The translations under genes and the position numbers were made by a program. A stretch of 64,000 nucleotides of DNA, taken from Lates calcarifer (taxonomy: Eukaryota > Chordata > Actinopteri > Centropomidae). How positions within the stretch are numbered: position 1 is the stretch's first letter; every line of letters starts with the position of its first letter. Positions 22,740-35,853 of this stretch are shown here, one piece after another. The notes under the pieces were generated by a model. The model saw only the letters and a list, made by a program, of their open reading frames with translations, had not been told where the DNA came from and searched no databases. The DNA lies in assembly GCF_001640805.2 (NCBI RefSeq), contig NC_066844.1:2553231-2617230 (forward strand), read 5' to 3'.

Positions 22740-25700
22740 GTTGGGTGTGGGTGAGTGGAGTCAAGGCAGTGGATGTGTGTGTTCCAGAGATGTGTGTATT
22801 TGTGTTTACAGCATTGTGTGAAATAGACAGTGTGCTTAAAATGCAAATCTGTTCTTTATGTATATTCATGTTTTAAGAAGAAGGTATGCAAGGTGTTTGC
22901 ATTTCCAGAATTGTGTATATTGATGTTTCTGTTGCTGTTCAGGCTGCCGACTTTGCGATTCTGCCGCACTGTTGAGTTGACTTTGGAGACAACAGTGTGT
23001 TCATGTGTGTGTTTGTGGGTGTGAGGAGTCCTCTAGGGAAGGGGAGTGTTTTTATTGCACACATAAAAATAAGATGCACATTTGAGTGAAAAATGAAGTT
23101 TGTGTATCTTAACCAAGTCTACAGTAAACTGCAGAGTATGAATTCAGCATATCTATCAGCTCAGTGTTCAACATTCAGTTATTTGGTCAGATAACTTAAA
23201 ACAAGCCATGTATTTTCTTCACACTGTCTCGCTCTGTGTAAATAATGACTCTCCACTACTGAAGCTGTGTTAGTGCTTTCATCCAGTTTTTAATACTTCT
23301 CACTGACTGATCAAGGAGTTCTGCTGTCTGTTGTTTTTGAACATAGGAGAACATGGTTGTTATTCATGCTTTTGGTTACTGAATGGATGATTGAATCTTA
23401 GATCTGGGTTCAGTGCTCATTGCAATTGTAGGCAATTTCTGCAGACAGAAAATCCAAATTCTGGCAAAAGTGGAACTGAGGAAGGTGACGGGCTAACAGA
23501 CATCTGTCAACCCAAACACATCCTCAAAATGGCTTTTATTTACATGACATATACATATTGTTATGAGTTTAGCTGCCTACTCAGATTATGTCCACTGTCA
23601 ACATTTATCAGTTACCTTTTCAATGACAACCACTTAGAAAAACTAAAGTGTGAAACTAGAGTATGTTATTGTCAAAATGGTAAATGGTGCATATCTGTGT
23701 GTTCCTGTCCTGCTGGACTGTGTGTTACTGCATCTCTTCTCAGAGTAAAGTTTCAGCACAACTGATATCAAACTGGACATCCTTTGAAAGGCAAAACAAA
23801 TGTCCATCCATCTCCTTGATCTCACCATGTATGAGCATTGGACTTATTCCTGTACTGGCATTGCTGGCCTGATGTATAATTGCTAATGCTGAAGTGTTGT
23901 ATATTAAATTCTTAAGAGACTGGAGGAAACTGGCACGACTGAGATGTCCAAGACATTTTTCTCCTGCAGGGAAAGAAAAGTTTGGCTCTCACTTTTCCTG
24001 TGACACTTTTTTGTTGTTTCCCAGTGTTGCTGCATTGCTGTTCAGTTGACTTAATTAGTTAGTGCTACCATTTAATTAGCTCTGAGCTGGTTAGTGTTGT
24101 TGCTATAGTTTGTTAGATACCTCATGTTCTTCAAAGACTTTGGAAAGCATTTCACAGAGTTCAGATTTTTTTGTGAGATTTATTTTTTAACTTGCTTTGA
24201 TCGTACACAAACAGCTCAGTAAGAAGAGAGAGAGAGGGTGAGTGTGGTAGTCAATGTATACAGAGAAGTGTACAGTAGTAAATGTACATGTGTGAGAGAG
24301 AAAAGTGTGAGTGAGCTTGTTTTCCTCTCTCCCTTATATCCTTTCATCAAACAATCTTTCTAATCACTCAGCAGAAACTGCAGCAGCCAGACTTCAAACA
24401 GCATCAAACAAGCATCAGAGAGCCAGCCATTACACTGCAGGCAGGGAAAGGTCACTTTGAAACCAAGAGGGAACATGAGGATATCAAGGCAAACATCCCA
24501 ACACCCCCCTCTGTTCAAGCACAATAGATGACTTTTTTCCCTCACATGACTTATACTATTTGTTGGCCGCTTTGATCTTGTGCATCTAATCAGCAACAGG
24601 AGCTCATAAATGTTTAGTGTGCATACAGAGGGGTAAGACCAATGGATAGTTTCACCAGTATGTAGTAATGATATTTTTCTCTTACTCTAATGATGGATAT
24701 CAGCCAGTGAATCATTTTACCTATGATTTAATGGAGGTGATTACACCATAAAAAATACTCTGGTGTCCCTTTTTCTCTCCAAGCTCACTCATTTGCTTTC
24801 AGACTTGTTTACTGTTCTTCTTGGATAAACCTTCGTTCAAAAATTTGTGCAGCTGTTTACCACTGCTGCCAGGGAATAAGATTGGCAACCATTTTAACAC
24901 TGTGACAGTGAACTGAGAGTTGGAGCCATAGATGTTAGGGGAGTGTGAAAATAGTGAAAAACAACTGCTTCTTCTCCATTCGCCCTTCTAGAAGTGTCAT
25001 GGGGCTCCAAGTTGGCAATAAAAGTTATTCTCTGTTCATATATGAATGAGGCATTTTATCTTATCTGTCCATTTTCTGGCTAACAGTGCAAATGAAAATG
25101 TTGTCCCTCTAAGGGAGAACACATTGCTTTTGGACTACACAGACTGAACCACGATTCACCTGGAACCAATGTCAGACCTCCTCTTACAGGTAGACTCAAG
25201 TATCGATTCTAGGTCCTTACCTGGTTTTGGAAATTGTTGCCATTGTTTTAGAACACTTCCTGGCTCAGAGCAGTGTCATCATATATACCACATCATATAC
25301 AACAGAAGAAGGCATTGTGGCCACCCTGTCGTGTAAGAATATCAGCCTCCCCAAGTCCCATCAGTCAGAGATACACACCTTTGACAGTACAATTCAATCT
25401 TCCTTGTTAACTGCAGGTCTTATGGCACCCTCTCTCCCAACTAAGTGCAGTAACTGACAGATGGTGATAGGCACAGCCTACAGTAATCTGAGAGGAGAAA
25501 AGCATGAAGCAATTTGCTTGCTGTCTCTGAACAATGGGTGTGTGTCTGTACATATCTGTGTGTAAGTGCTGGATGTGTGTTAGGTGGAGAACTACTGGAT
25601 AGAGTGAAATGCATGGGTTGCAGGAAAATATTAACCTTGCCTTAAGACCAGGGTGAACTATCCTATCTGTCTTAAAGCATGATTTCCTCTCACCAAAATG

Positions 25701-28700
25701 GCTATGTGCTACAAGTGAGTGGCAGTAAAACTACCAACCGTTATTCTGAGCTAAATTTGAATGAGCATAGTGGATGTGCCCTGCAGCAAAAATTCTAATT
25801 TACCTCAGGCAAATTGCTTGAAAGCCAGGGTAAGGCACAGGTAGAAAGCAAGCTGCACATGCAACCGGAGGAAAATAGCTGCTGACATGCTGACACATGC
25901 ACGACAACCAATGTGCTCGAGTGCAGAAGCATGATGTTAACTAGATATAAACATTTCAGTCTATTCACTGTCAAAAATGTATATTGGAGGAAAACTATTT
26001 ATGTGTTTTGGTAATAAAAAAAGGATAATCATGACACAATATATATAGATGGAGCTGATTTGGAAAGAGATCATGTGACTGGGATCAAAATTTGAGGTTT
26101 AATAATGGATCACAAGGATAGTGTACAATAGTATTACATTTTTAAAGTGTATTTTAGATCATTATCATGTAAAATGCAGATATCAAATCACTGGACAATA
26201 TGGACTTAGTAAGTAAATCAGGATTCATGTTTAGCAGTGTCATTCATTATGTAATAAGGTTGCATTTAAAATGTATGACCAATTAATGAATGGATGTAAG
26301 TCAGTGTAATGTTCTCTGAAGTTATGGAGCCACAACTATGTGTGTGCGATTTGTGCATGCGTTTTTTCCGGAATCTAAATATGTCTGAAAGCTGCTGAGC
26401 CTCTGCATTATTTCCATGAGAGCCAATTTTCATCTCAACTCTGCATCTCATAATTGTACCTCATGTACCGAAGTGATCAGCACCGTTGTGAAACTCCAGC
26501 TGAACTTCTGCAGCAGCTGACATATAAACAAACTAAATGTGTGATTGGGAAAGTATCATCAGCCTCCAGCTAAAGGTGTCCCTCAAAGGATGGATGGATG
26601 TTTGGTTGGTTTCGGAGGACTTTTGGAATACAATATATTTACAACTCTGTCATTGATAATTTAGTGAAATGTGCAAATACTTTTATTGTCCATATAACTG
26701 TTTGTGATGGGGGAAAGGTGGCTTACTTATTGTATTTGTATTTTTTAGAAATAATGCTCGTTTCACAAAATTTCTAAAGGCTAGACAGACGTAAATATCT
26801 CTCAGAAGCAGCAGGAGCCAGCTTACAATGACAATGAGAAATTATTATTAACCACAAGACAAATACCTATAAATATTTGGCTGGAGTGTTTTTCTTCTCT
26901 AACAACCACCCTGGCAGTTTATAACTGTCATTTGAAAGTCTATTCTCATTCTAACCATCTTATCATTTGTAAAAATTAATGAACCTGGGAGGTGAGTTTT
27001 AGAATGAATTTACTATTGCTGCTACTGTGGACAAGAGAAATTAGTTTCCTGGCTTGTTTACAACAGCTGAAGTGGAAAGCTGAAAGGCCTGTTAACTGGA
27101 AAAATAAGTGGATGCACATCAAAAGCACCACAGATGGAGGGAAAAAAATTCAAATCAGCCTGTTGAAAGCTGCTCACAAAGGCTAAAGAGGCTGAACGGC
27201 ATCACAACTAGCTAAATGGCTACATCAGCATCAAAAGCACAACAGAGAAGTGGGGATAATTGAATATGCTGGTGAAAAAAAAAAAAACAGATCACAGCAA
27301 ACAGGGAAGGCACCAAACAGGGCAGGTAATGAAATGTGACATTAGAAACCTGCTTCAAATGGGTAAATAACTTCATGCTGATCACCACTACAGCACACTG
27401 CCTGAGGTAAATTAAAACATCACTGTGAACCTGTGCAGCTCTGTGACCTACACGAAAACTCAGATTTTAACAGGCTACATACGAGTATTGATTAAAATCT
27501 GTTACTATCATCTTTCATGTCAAAAGCTGAAGATTTCACTTGTGGTTGTTTTGTACGTTCTAAAGATATGTTAACATAGCAACATTCATTATGTCAGTTA
27601 AACCTAAAGCCTAAAGTCTAAGTCTAGAAAAGTTCATCATAAAGTAAGACTATATCACCTTTGAACTAAGTAGCACATTCTGTGTCCTAGAGATGAAAAG
27701 TTGATTTCACTGTCTTTGATTCACTGTCGCTCAAATCAGTATCCCCAGTGGTTTTACTGCCACAGTCTTACTTGGTTTGTCTAAAGTTGGAGAAGTTTTT
27801 TAGTCCTGTGTATACAGATGTTACTGAGTCAGTTTTCACTACTTTAAACTTGTGCTACTGTAGCACTGTGATTTAGTATTTACTATTATGCCATAAAAAT
27901 ACATAGGTCTGCTTTAAAAGATGTTTTTCTGAAGGCACATATTAAAGTTACAAGAGGACAACTAACACAGGTGGTTGAAATTAGTTTTGTTAAATTTAAT
28001 GTGTGTCTACACAGAAAGAGTTTGAGCTGTGTTTTTGAGTCATGTGTCTCACACATATGATGGAACAGATATACATTTCTATTTAATCAATCACTTTTCT
28101 ACACTGTCTACTATTATAGCTCTTTATTAGAGATGTAGCTGTTCTGAAAATCAGTGATTGGGTTCATATTAGAATTATTTTACCGCAGGTGTGATCACTC
28201 AGTCATGATGGACCAAAATAGTCACATGTCATGCAGTTGGAAGACAATACTGTTCTTTGAAACAGCTGCCTAAAATGTGCTGAAAATACATTCAAATATG
28301 GCAAAGGTGTCAAGACTGTATCTAGAAGTCATTTTTTATAGAAAAGAACTAAAGTGAAAAACAAGTTCTGTATGCAAGAACTTGGCTCAGCTACTTCAAG
28401 ACTTGTCTCTCCCGTGGTTTGGTCACTGAGGGTTTGTCATAGAATAAAGTTAGACTTGGCTCCTTGGAGGACAGTTTTCATTAATGATTTAATTTCAGCA
28501 TTTCAGTGTAGAGTAGATGAAATCTAGGGTTTTTACAAACCTTATCTGAAAAAACTGAAGTTGGAGAGGATGTGTAAATCTAGAGCTAACATTAATCCCA
28601 GGGCAGGAAAACAGCAGTAAGAGTTATAAGGTCCTAACTCTACAAAGTTTTACAAGATCAAAGGTCAGGCAAAATTTTACAGGCATTCACAGGATGAAAT

Positions 28701-29644
28701 TATTATCGGGCAGTTTCAACTCAGTTCTTTAGAGTAGTTGAAAAATTTGGGAAGTTGGATGGAAATTTAGTTTTATTCTCTGCCCACACATACCCTTGAA
28801 TGTCAAGATTTTCTTTTAAGAACCACTTAACAATCACTGTAGGAGGAAAGATTCACACCTGATGGTTATTGCTCAAATTTTAAAAACCCACTACTGAGAG
28901 GAATGAAACCATTCGTATTTCTTCCTTCCAACAAGATTGAGTACAGAGACACTGCATCCACTCTGTGCTCACTGATGTTTTTCATAATGCATGAGTGTGT
29001 TTTAACTGCATGAATACATAAGTGCAAATAAAACATGCTGCACACACAAGCAGACATGGGGTGCGCTTCACTCATATACATGAAAGGGGAAACAGGTATA
29101 AGAGAAAAGGAAAATAATGCAGTTATACATTGTTTCAAAACAGATGGAAAGATCTGGAGATAGAGGCCATAGTTTAACTTTGCTTTCATATATTTATCCT
29201 CCATCTGGCATTGATTCTTTATTGAACATTATCCAGCAGAATCACATCAATATATTTAGGCACTACTATCTTTTATCAAGTAGTTGCCAGTGTTGTGTAA
29301 TGTCTGACAATAAATAGAAAGCAGCAAAATGCTCTAGAGAATGAAGCTAAGCCTTGTCACCCACACAGGTGATTGCTTGTGATGCTGATGAATTAGACAT
29401 TAAATGTTATTGCTGTAATCTGCAAGAAGTTGCAGCAACTAAAGTTGCATTTCTCACGCTGCTAATGAGAAATATCCCATACAACACCAAAATAGCTTGC
29501 AGTGTGAAATGTGAAAATATCTAATTGTAGCCATCTATTACACATATGTCACTACAGACTACAGTCTGAAAAAGAACCATGCATGAGGCCAGTAATCTGT
29601 GCTGTATCCTAATCTTAAACATCTTGTAGTGTATTTATTTTTAG
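22738..29644. other. Long gene-free, intron-like stretch
   Basis: About 6.9 kb of mostly unique AT-rich DNA. It holds only chance-length frames (for example 23391-23765 plus). No RNA gene or confidently recognised transposable element was seen. The segment 24355-24610 has fewer simple repeats and several TAAT and GATAA-like words and could be a conserved noncoding element, but this cannot be judged from one sequence. Confidence 0.5.
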
Positions 29645-29661
29645 TTTTTTTTTTTTTTTTT
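29645..29661. repeat. T homopolymer (17 nt)
   Basis: A run of T next to the LINE-tail-like sequence at 29681. Confidence 0.9.
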
Positions 29662-29680
29662 AAACAGCTGGAGTAACCCA

Positions 29681-29712
29681 GGTTTGCCTCAGGGATCAAC
29701 AAAGCTCATCAT
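29681..29712 (+). mobile_element. Probable LINE 3'-tail fragment
   Basis: The words 'ggtttgcctcagggatcaacaaag' resemble the 3' terminus of fish non-LTR retrotransposons, 'cctcggggatcaataaagt'. Only the tail is present, as is usual for 5'-truncated copies. A complementary-strand relative lies at 57075-57102. Confidence 0.35.
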
Positions 29713-30490
29713 ATCTTCTTACTTATCTCATTGGCTACATCTGAAATTAGACTGATAATAGTGTTATCATATTATCTTTTCAGTGAGAAAGTAGCAAATT
29801 ATAGGAACATTCACAATCTGTAATGACAGTGGTTATAAAGATACAAATAAATTCATTGCATCTGTGTGATAATTCAGTTTCTGTGACCGATATCTAACTT
29901 TTTGTTTTTGTTGTTTGTATGTTTTCTAAAGACATGTCACTTTACCCAAACCATAAAACCTTTAACCTTAAAACTTATGACTTATAGACATTGAGTTTTG
30001 TGCCTATTGTGTTTGATCCTTGTACGACATGTTAGGTACACATACTGGCTATAGTCTGCTTGTCTGTCTTTTAGTCCATGAAGCCTAAGGCATGCCACAC
30101 ATGCATCTATACAGTGCTGACTACATTTGGTTCCACCTTCAGCTGCCACACTTTAATAATCCACGTGTGCGTATTTGGGGCAGTAAACAGGTGTAAGCAT
30201 AAAACAGTAGATTTTTGTTGTATGAGAATAATACAGTATGATTTGCTGGTATGATCAGTGTATGTGATGGGGGACAAGATCCATGGTCTTCATTCTGTGC
30301 AAAAGTGTATTCTAAAGCTCAGCTGAATGTATGCAGTATAAGGCCTCAGCAGACAGATCAGATGGGTATATTCCAAAGTTCCAGTCTTTGTAGTACCAAA
30401 CTCTAACTTTGTGTTACTATCCCAGCTCAGCAAGAAGCTGTGTCTGTGGAAGCACAGGATGGAATTTCATATAAAAAAGTGACTTTGAAA
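29713..30490. other. Gene-free stretch
   Basis: Unique AT-rich DNA with nothing recognisable. Confidence 0.5.
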
Positions 30491-30700
30491 GGCACCCTCT
30501 TGATTTGTCTAACTCAGACTGCTGAAGCCTCTTTTTGCTTCAGCTGAACTCTAGAAGTCAATCTGACTGTGGATTGGAAGCATATCTGAGCAGCCAATAT
30601 GGACATATATTACAGAAAACAGTAACCCTTTCAGTACACATATGGATATGTCAGCACAGTTTAAAGACAGATTTAAAGAAAATGTAAGTCTGTCCTTTGA
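30491..30700. repeat. Possible dispersed teleost repeat fragment
   Basis: Words such as 'gactgctgaagcctc', 'gcttcagctgaact', 'ctgactgtggatt' and 'cagaaaacagtaac' occur in an order that I associate with a dispersed fish repeat. The copy is old and the family is unnamed. Confidence 0.3.
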
Positions 30701-30983
30701 ATCTAGAATCTCCTGTAACATCTGAGCCTCCAGGAGATGTTCAAAAAGACTGACAGGAGTGATACATCATGTGTTGTGGATTTGATAAATGTCTTAGATG
30801 TTCTAAATTAGGAAAATCCTGCTCCAGGTATTCAGCCCTGGGTATAAGATGTTATGGTTGTGTCTGTCTGTGTGTGTATTCGTTCATGAGACACATTTAG
30901 CAGCTAAATTTAGGTGTTAAATCCCCCCTTTCTTTTGCTCTCTCATCTCTCCACCCCCAGTCCTCTTTCTATCTCACTCCTTT

Positions 30984-30985
<2 letters not shown>

Positions 30986-31017
<32 letters not shown>
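30986..31017. repeat. (TC)n microsatellite in a pyrimidine-rich tract
   Basis: A pure TC array of 16 units within a CT-rich region spanning about 30925-31105. Confidence 0.95.
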
Positions 31018-31019
<2 letters not shown>

Positions 31020-31209
31020 GTCCCTCTGCCTCTCCTTTTGCTCTCTCTGTCACTCTCTCTCCCTCATGTACTTTGCCCTCAATCTCTCTCTCTCTGGGTG
31101 ATACTACAGTTGTGTGGGTGGATGCTTCATTCCTTCCTCTCTCTTCCTCTGGCACTAGAACCTTCTAACCTGCTATCACTGACTGCAGCTCTGGATGTCA
31201 TTTGTCCTA

Positions 31210-31239
31210 CTGCTGCTGCTGCGCTGCTGCTGCTGCTGC
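31210..31239. repeat. (CTG)n trinucleotide repeat, interrupted
   Basis: Four CTG units, a gcg interruption, then five to six further CTG/TGC units. It is followed by ctctgcctctt. Frames through it give poly-Ala, poly-Leu or poly-Ser strings and are not called as genes. Confidence 0.9.
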
Positions 31240-32923
31240 CTCTGCCTCTTTGTGTTTTCTTAATTTGCCTTTTAAAGTGTGCATTTGCATTGTGTTGATT
31301 GCTAGTTATAATAGATTTGTGAAGCATTTGTTTTATGGAAAATTAAGTGAAAACAACATCAAATGCATTAATATGACATGGATCAATACTTAGGAATGAC
31401 TATATTAAGTGTATGTTACGTTGTTACTGTTTCATTGTATATGTCTGTATGATTACATAACGAGTGTATTCTGCCTCCAGCAGTTTGGTGGTGTCTGAGG
31501 CAAATATATACAGGGTTGTAGGTTTTTTAGGCTGCTGTTGGGATACTGTTCATATTAAATATTTCATTTATTTTGTGGACTCTGTGACATATTCAAGATT
31601 AATTTGTTTATTGTATGCAGGCTTAATATTGTTATTTCATTGGTGGTACATGTTCCATTACTGATCACTACATAGCCACGTTAGCATTAACAGCTGTTCA
31701 CTTACTGAAAGCTTCAGCTGTTCACAAGATAAGAGCAAGATAAGAACATCTTTTGCTTCCATATACCAGTATCATTTTTGGGCAAGTTGGGACAAGCAAA
31801 ATGGCGTTGTCATTATGGTTACTGCTTTTTTTCTCTGCGTCTCTTAACCAGTAGGTCCAGGTTCAATTCTCTATACAACTCTGAATAATGTGAATAATGT
31901 GCTCATATTAGTGTGACATTGTTATCAGCAGAGTTTTTATGGTAAAGATTTGGTAAACAGGGCATGTGACTTTGAGGCTACTGTTTGCATCACATTAACC
32001 ATGACCACAGTGTTTCCATAACTTCAGTCAAGTTGTATTTGTGTCTTTACCACAGCTTAGCCATAGTGGTGGCAGATCACAATTGGTATTGTGTAAAAGT
32101 CATTTGTAATAGTTTTGGCAGGCACGAACAAACTGTGTCCTCATGTTGACAGGGATGGACGCTCAGAAAATGTTACATTAGAAGACAAAGAGAGACCACA
32201 TGTGTTGTCATGCAGGTTGAATGACTTATTGCTTCCAAAGTGTGTGGCCCTCCACCTCAGAGAGTTTACCACTTTGTTTGACAAGTATTTCTTCTTTTGC
32301 TGGTTATATATCATCCTAGTATCAGTTAATAGTAGCATATAACTCCCCTTTTTTGTCACAGGCAAAAGATACCTCACATCTCCCTCTCCCCACTGTTTCA
32401 CATATCCATCTCCTCCACTCAGTGTAATTGATCTCACAAAATCCCTATCTACCTCTCTATTTTACTTCTTTTCAGAGCATTTCACACTGCATCTCATTTT
32501 GCTGAAAGTAGACAGTGAAGCTCAATTCAGTTTTGCACAAAGTTTAAGTCAGAACCCATACTGAGATAACATCAAAATGTCTAAAATGTAACTATGCTGT
32601 TTTCAATGTGATTTTTTTTCTAAAGGCTGTTGCTTCCCAGACCTGTCTAGATATTATTATCCATTATTAGCTCATCATGAAGCAATGGTATTATCAGTCA
32701 AACTTGTGACCCAGCAGCCACCTGTGGTACACTAAAGTTCCACAGAAAATTGTTTTTTATGTACTGCTACAGAGCTTCATTCGATAAAACCTGATTTCTG
32801 TTACTTTTGATTGAGGGTGTTCCTTCCAGACATACAGTGACTGAGGCAGTTATGTGGCATTTGGAGAATGGTGTCTCAGTCATTTTCCTCTAGAGTGTGG
32901 ACAAAATCTAAATCAGCCACAGT
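31240..32923. other. Gene-free stretch
   Basis: Unique AT-rich DNA. At about 31845-31880, 'aaccagtaggtccaggttcaattct' contains a weak match to a tRNA-type B box (GGTTCAATTC), but no A box was found at the right distance, so no SINE is called. Confidence 0.45.
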
Positions 32924-32942
32924 AAAAAAAAAAAAAAAAAAA
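32924..32942. repeat. A homopolymer (19 nt)
   Basis: A run of A with no clear retroposon body upstream. Confidence 0.9.
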
Positions 32943-33520
32943 GAACCCCAAACTACACGATTTTAGTATGAGCAGCGCGACAAATTGTGGCATCTATACA
33001 ACAAGCCTCCTGCAGGAAATTCCTGAGGGGACACTTGGAGACACAGTGAAATGAAATAACTCCTCAGTACTGAAGCTGAGGAATGAATCTGGCCTGAACA
33101 CCACAGGAGGTAAATTGCAGCAGAGAGTGCATCCATCATGAGTCCATCCATCAGAGTGTCCATCATGCTCAGCCTGAGTTACAGACCAATGTGTTTGTGT
33201 CACACATGTCTATTCTGATGGGAAAGTTGGCCACCAACACTCCATCTTTTAGAACTACTTTTGAGTCTGTGTGATTTTGTTTACAGTGTCTGCATTGTTT
33301 AGCATTTAGCAGTTGAAATGATGGAGGTTACTGGGAGATGAATTTTGCCTGTGTTTTTGTGGCCAAACTTCTAACAATCATTTCTACACTGAAAGACTGT
33401 CACACTGTCAGATGTCACTAGTTCCTAACAGATGACTGCAAACTCTAATGGAGCTCTGTGATTCACTCTTTTGAAAGTGGCCACTTTTCTTCCAAAGTCA
33501 ACAAGTCCTCCAACATAACT

Positions 33521-33598
33521 TTGTGGAGTTTGGTTAGGGTTGGGCACAAAAACTTTTTGGTTATGCATATGAAAGCTGATGGTTTGGGTTAAAATAGA
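33521..33598. repeat. Fragment of 'GGTTTGGGTTAAAA' teleost repeat
   Basis: The order is 'gtttggttagggttgggcacaaaaac', 'tttttggttatg', then 'gatggtttgggttaaaat'. It shares its last 14 bases and its general order with 13833-13892, which supports a dispersed family. Confidence 0.6.
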
Positions 33599-34319
33599 AC
33601 TCCTTAAAGGTTAGAGGACCTTTGTTGCCATGGATATAACAAACACACAGGAAATAAACAGAGGACCTCTGAATTGTTGACCCATCCATCCGCCCCAACC
33701 TCCTCCTCCTAACAGAGGACAATCTCGCCATAGTCCATGAGTCAGTCAGCCACAAGAGAGCAATTGTGAGCTTGTTGTTCTGTCGTGGGTTATGAGTTTA
33801 CAGAAGAGGAGTGAGAAAATTTGGGAACATTATCAATTCATTTTAATGGAATTGCAGTAATAAGTCAGTTTTCTTGCAGAGGCAAAGTAAATTCACATGG
33901 TGTTTTCACACTTTGTTGAACTTTGACTGGTGAATTTGCTCCACTGACCATTTACAAACAGTGCTGAACTTTGAGGAAACGGCTACATGGAGAATCCAGA
34001 ATGGAGGAAATTATGATATTATCTCTTTCCCACCATGTCAAGTACAAGTAGTCATTATTTTACCAAGCATCCAGCACTACATATTTCACACAGATGCATT
34101 AATAAATGTCTGTACTTTATGTTGTGACAAGACACTAACACATGTTGTTGCTGCATCGAGTCATTTTTCTGCTACCACTGGTGCAGAAATGAATCTTTCT
34201 GCAGCTTCTGTAATAGGAGTTACAGTTTTGAATAAAGCATTATATTGTTACAGTATCTTCACATGCATTTTCCCCATGTATAGTACACTGAACATGTAAA
34301 ACCTGCAATTACAAAAATG
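33599..34319. other. Gene-free stretch
   Basis: Contains a 112-codon plus-strand frame at 33961-34299 with no recognisable domain and no splice context. It is treated as chance. Confidence 0.45.
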
Positions 34320-34385
34320 ATATAGATATATATTATATCATATATAATGTTATAATATTTAATTTTAATTTAATAAGATAAATAT
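34320..34385. repeat. AT-rich low-complexity tract
   Basis: Almost pure A/T with tatata and taatttaat words. It may be locally unstable or serve as a scaffold-attachment-like sequence, but this is not established. Confidence 0.8.
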
Positions 34386-34679
34386 TCTATACAACTATTT
34401 AAACAAAATCGCAAAAATCAGAGCTACTCTTCATGCTACCAAACTTCACTGTTGCTGCACAGGAAATGTCTCAGTATGATGTTATATAATCAACTTCACC
34501 AGTGGCTGTTTTTATCTCAGCTGAATGTTGTTCAGTTGAACCTCTCCTCTGATTAAACCCTTACCATAAACCCTTAGTTGCCTGATGGAACAGTCACTTG
34601 TCTGGATGGGTACTTGATGGGGCTGATATTCACTGTGGAGGTTGAGCAGTGATTGCCGGCAGCTCACGGGGAGAAAGAG

Positions 34680-34780
34680 CAGCTATCTGCTCATAACAAG
34701 TCCAGCCGACTCAGCAGGCTCTGACAACAAAATTGGCAATTTGCTTCCACTCTGAAATGTCTGGGTCAGGAGGTCGATTG
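34680..34780. repeat. Diverged direct repeat, copy 1
   Basis: Pairs with 35040-35142. The best-conserved part (34721-34780 versus 35084-35143) matches at about 47 of 60 positions without gaps. It shares 'CAAAATTGGCAATTTGC', 'TCTGAAA' and 'AGGTCGATT'. Weaker similarity extends left to a shared ATCTGCT. The shared core contains ATTGG, an inverted CCAAT box, and TTGGC, an NFI half-site. Confidence 0.7.
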
Positions 34781-35039
34781 GCTGGCAGACACCCCTGATA
34801 GAATCAAGATAACCAAGCTGCGCACCACCACCCAGTGACTCCTGCAGGCATGAGAATTAACAACCAGACTACATTTGATCAATACCTGGAGACATCATAT
34901 CACTGAAAACATTTAGAGACTGGGTCTGGTGCCTGTAATTCAATCCAAGTGCCTTAATATCACATTTTGGGTGCTTTTTAAAGCATGTTTTTCTGGAGAC
35001 CACATTATTTGTTGTGCACAATTTGGTAGATTGAAGATC

Positions 35040-35142
35040 TGCCATCTGCTTTCCTTAATAGAATCTGACCTCTCTCATTTGATCTGTCAGCAAAATTGGC
35101 AATTTGCCTCTCGTCTGAAACATCTGACTGGAGAGGTCGATT
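35040..35142. repeat. Diverged direct repeat, copy 2
   Basis: The same orientation as 34680-34780, offset by about 360 bp. The core 'caaaattggcaatttgc' is unchanged while flanking bases have diverged. Either this is an old local duplication with a constrained core or two copies of an unrecognised repeat. Confidence 0.7.
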
Positions 35143-35650
35143 CATTTCACCTCCTGCACTGGAGCTGATGGAGTTAAGTCATGCACATCTAGTGACTGGG
35201 TGGGAAAGTGCTAGGTGCAGATTAGGCCCTGAAGGAGCAGGTGCCTGTTCCAAGAGCTACCTCTGCAACAATGCAATCATAATAAAAACTGTTTTAAATG
35301 GTGCGGTTTACGATGTGATAGAGCTAGTTCTATTCATCATATTTGATCATCATAGTTTTGACAAAGTAGGCTCTTTATCAGTGCTTTGCAGAGTCACAAG
35401 AGAATCCCAAAAATGCTTATACAGCTTTAGTCCAGTAGCTGTGGACAGTAGGAGATAAAGTGTTTAACTTTTGTAATTTTAGCTTACAATTCCAGTTCAT
35501 CCAGGTTTCAGTGCAACTCACCTGAAGTTCACCTGGTACATTTAATCTAGAAAAATGTTCAGAAATCATCTCCTACTGTAAAGAAAGAGAGGGTTCAGTG
35601 TTACCATGTGCCCATTTTCAACTACAGTCATATTGCTAGTTCTAACCTCA

Positions 35651-35666
35651 CCCCCCCCCCCCCCCC
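35651..35666. repeat. C homopolymer (16 nt)
   Basis: A run of C ending in ccag. It also acts as a polypyrimidine-like tract for the doubtful exon at 35669-35764. Confidence 0.9.
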
Positions 35667-35668
35667 AG

Positions 35669-35764
35669 TCTGTCAGGTTCTCCCTCCGCCACCTGTCTGT
35701 CATCTTGACGAGCCGTCCATCCCAAGTCTGAGCTACCTGGCACTGAGAAGGATTGACAAGACAA
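35669..35764 (+). other. Doubtful internal exon
   Basis: A long C tract ends CCAG at 35668, an acceptor-like context. It is followed by a CpG-containing stretch that is open in the frame expected after a phase 1 donor (reading VCQVLPPPPVCHLDEPSIPS onward) up to a weak donor CAA|GTCAGT at 35764/35765. The frame remains open to about 35853. The acceptor lacks a convincing branch point, the donor is poor, and I recognise no protein. If real, it would lie between candidate exons A and B and be used only by transcripts from A. Confidence 0.2.
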
Positions 35765-35853
35765 GTCAGTCAGTCAGGGGATTTAAACATGGACGTACAG
35801 GACCAGAGACTGATGCTATATCACAGATCATTTTAATAATTATTTGGATGTAA

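Noticed and set aside
31845..31880. Possible SINE B box (GGTTCAATTC)
   Set aside because: No A box or other SINE body was found nearby, so the match may be chance.
33961..34299. 112-codon plus-strand frame
   Set aside because: No domain, no splice signals and composition like translated AT-rich intron.
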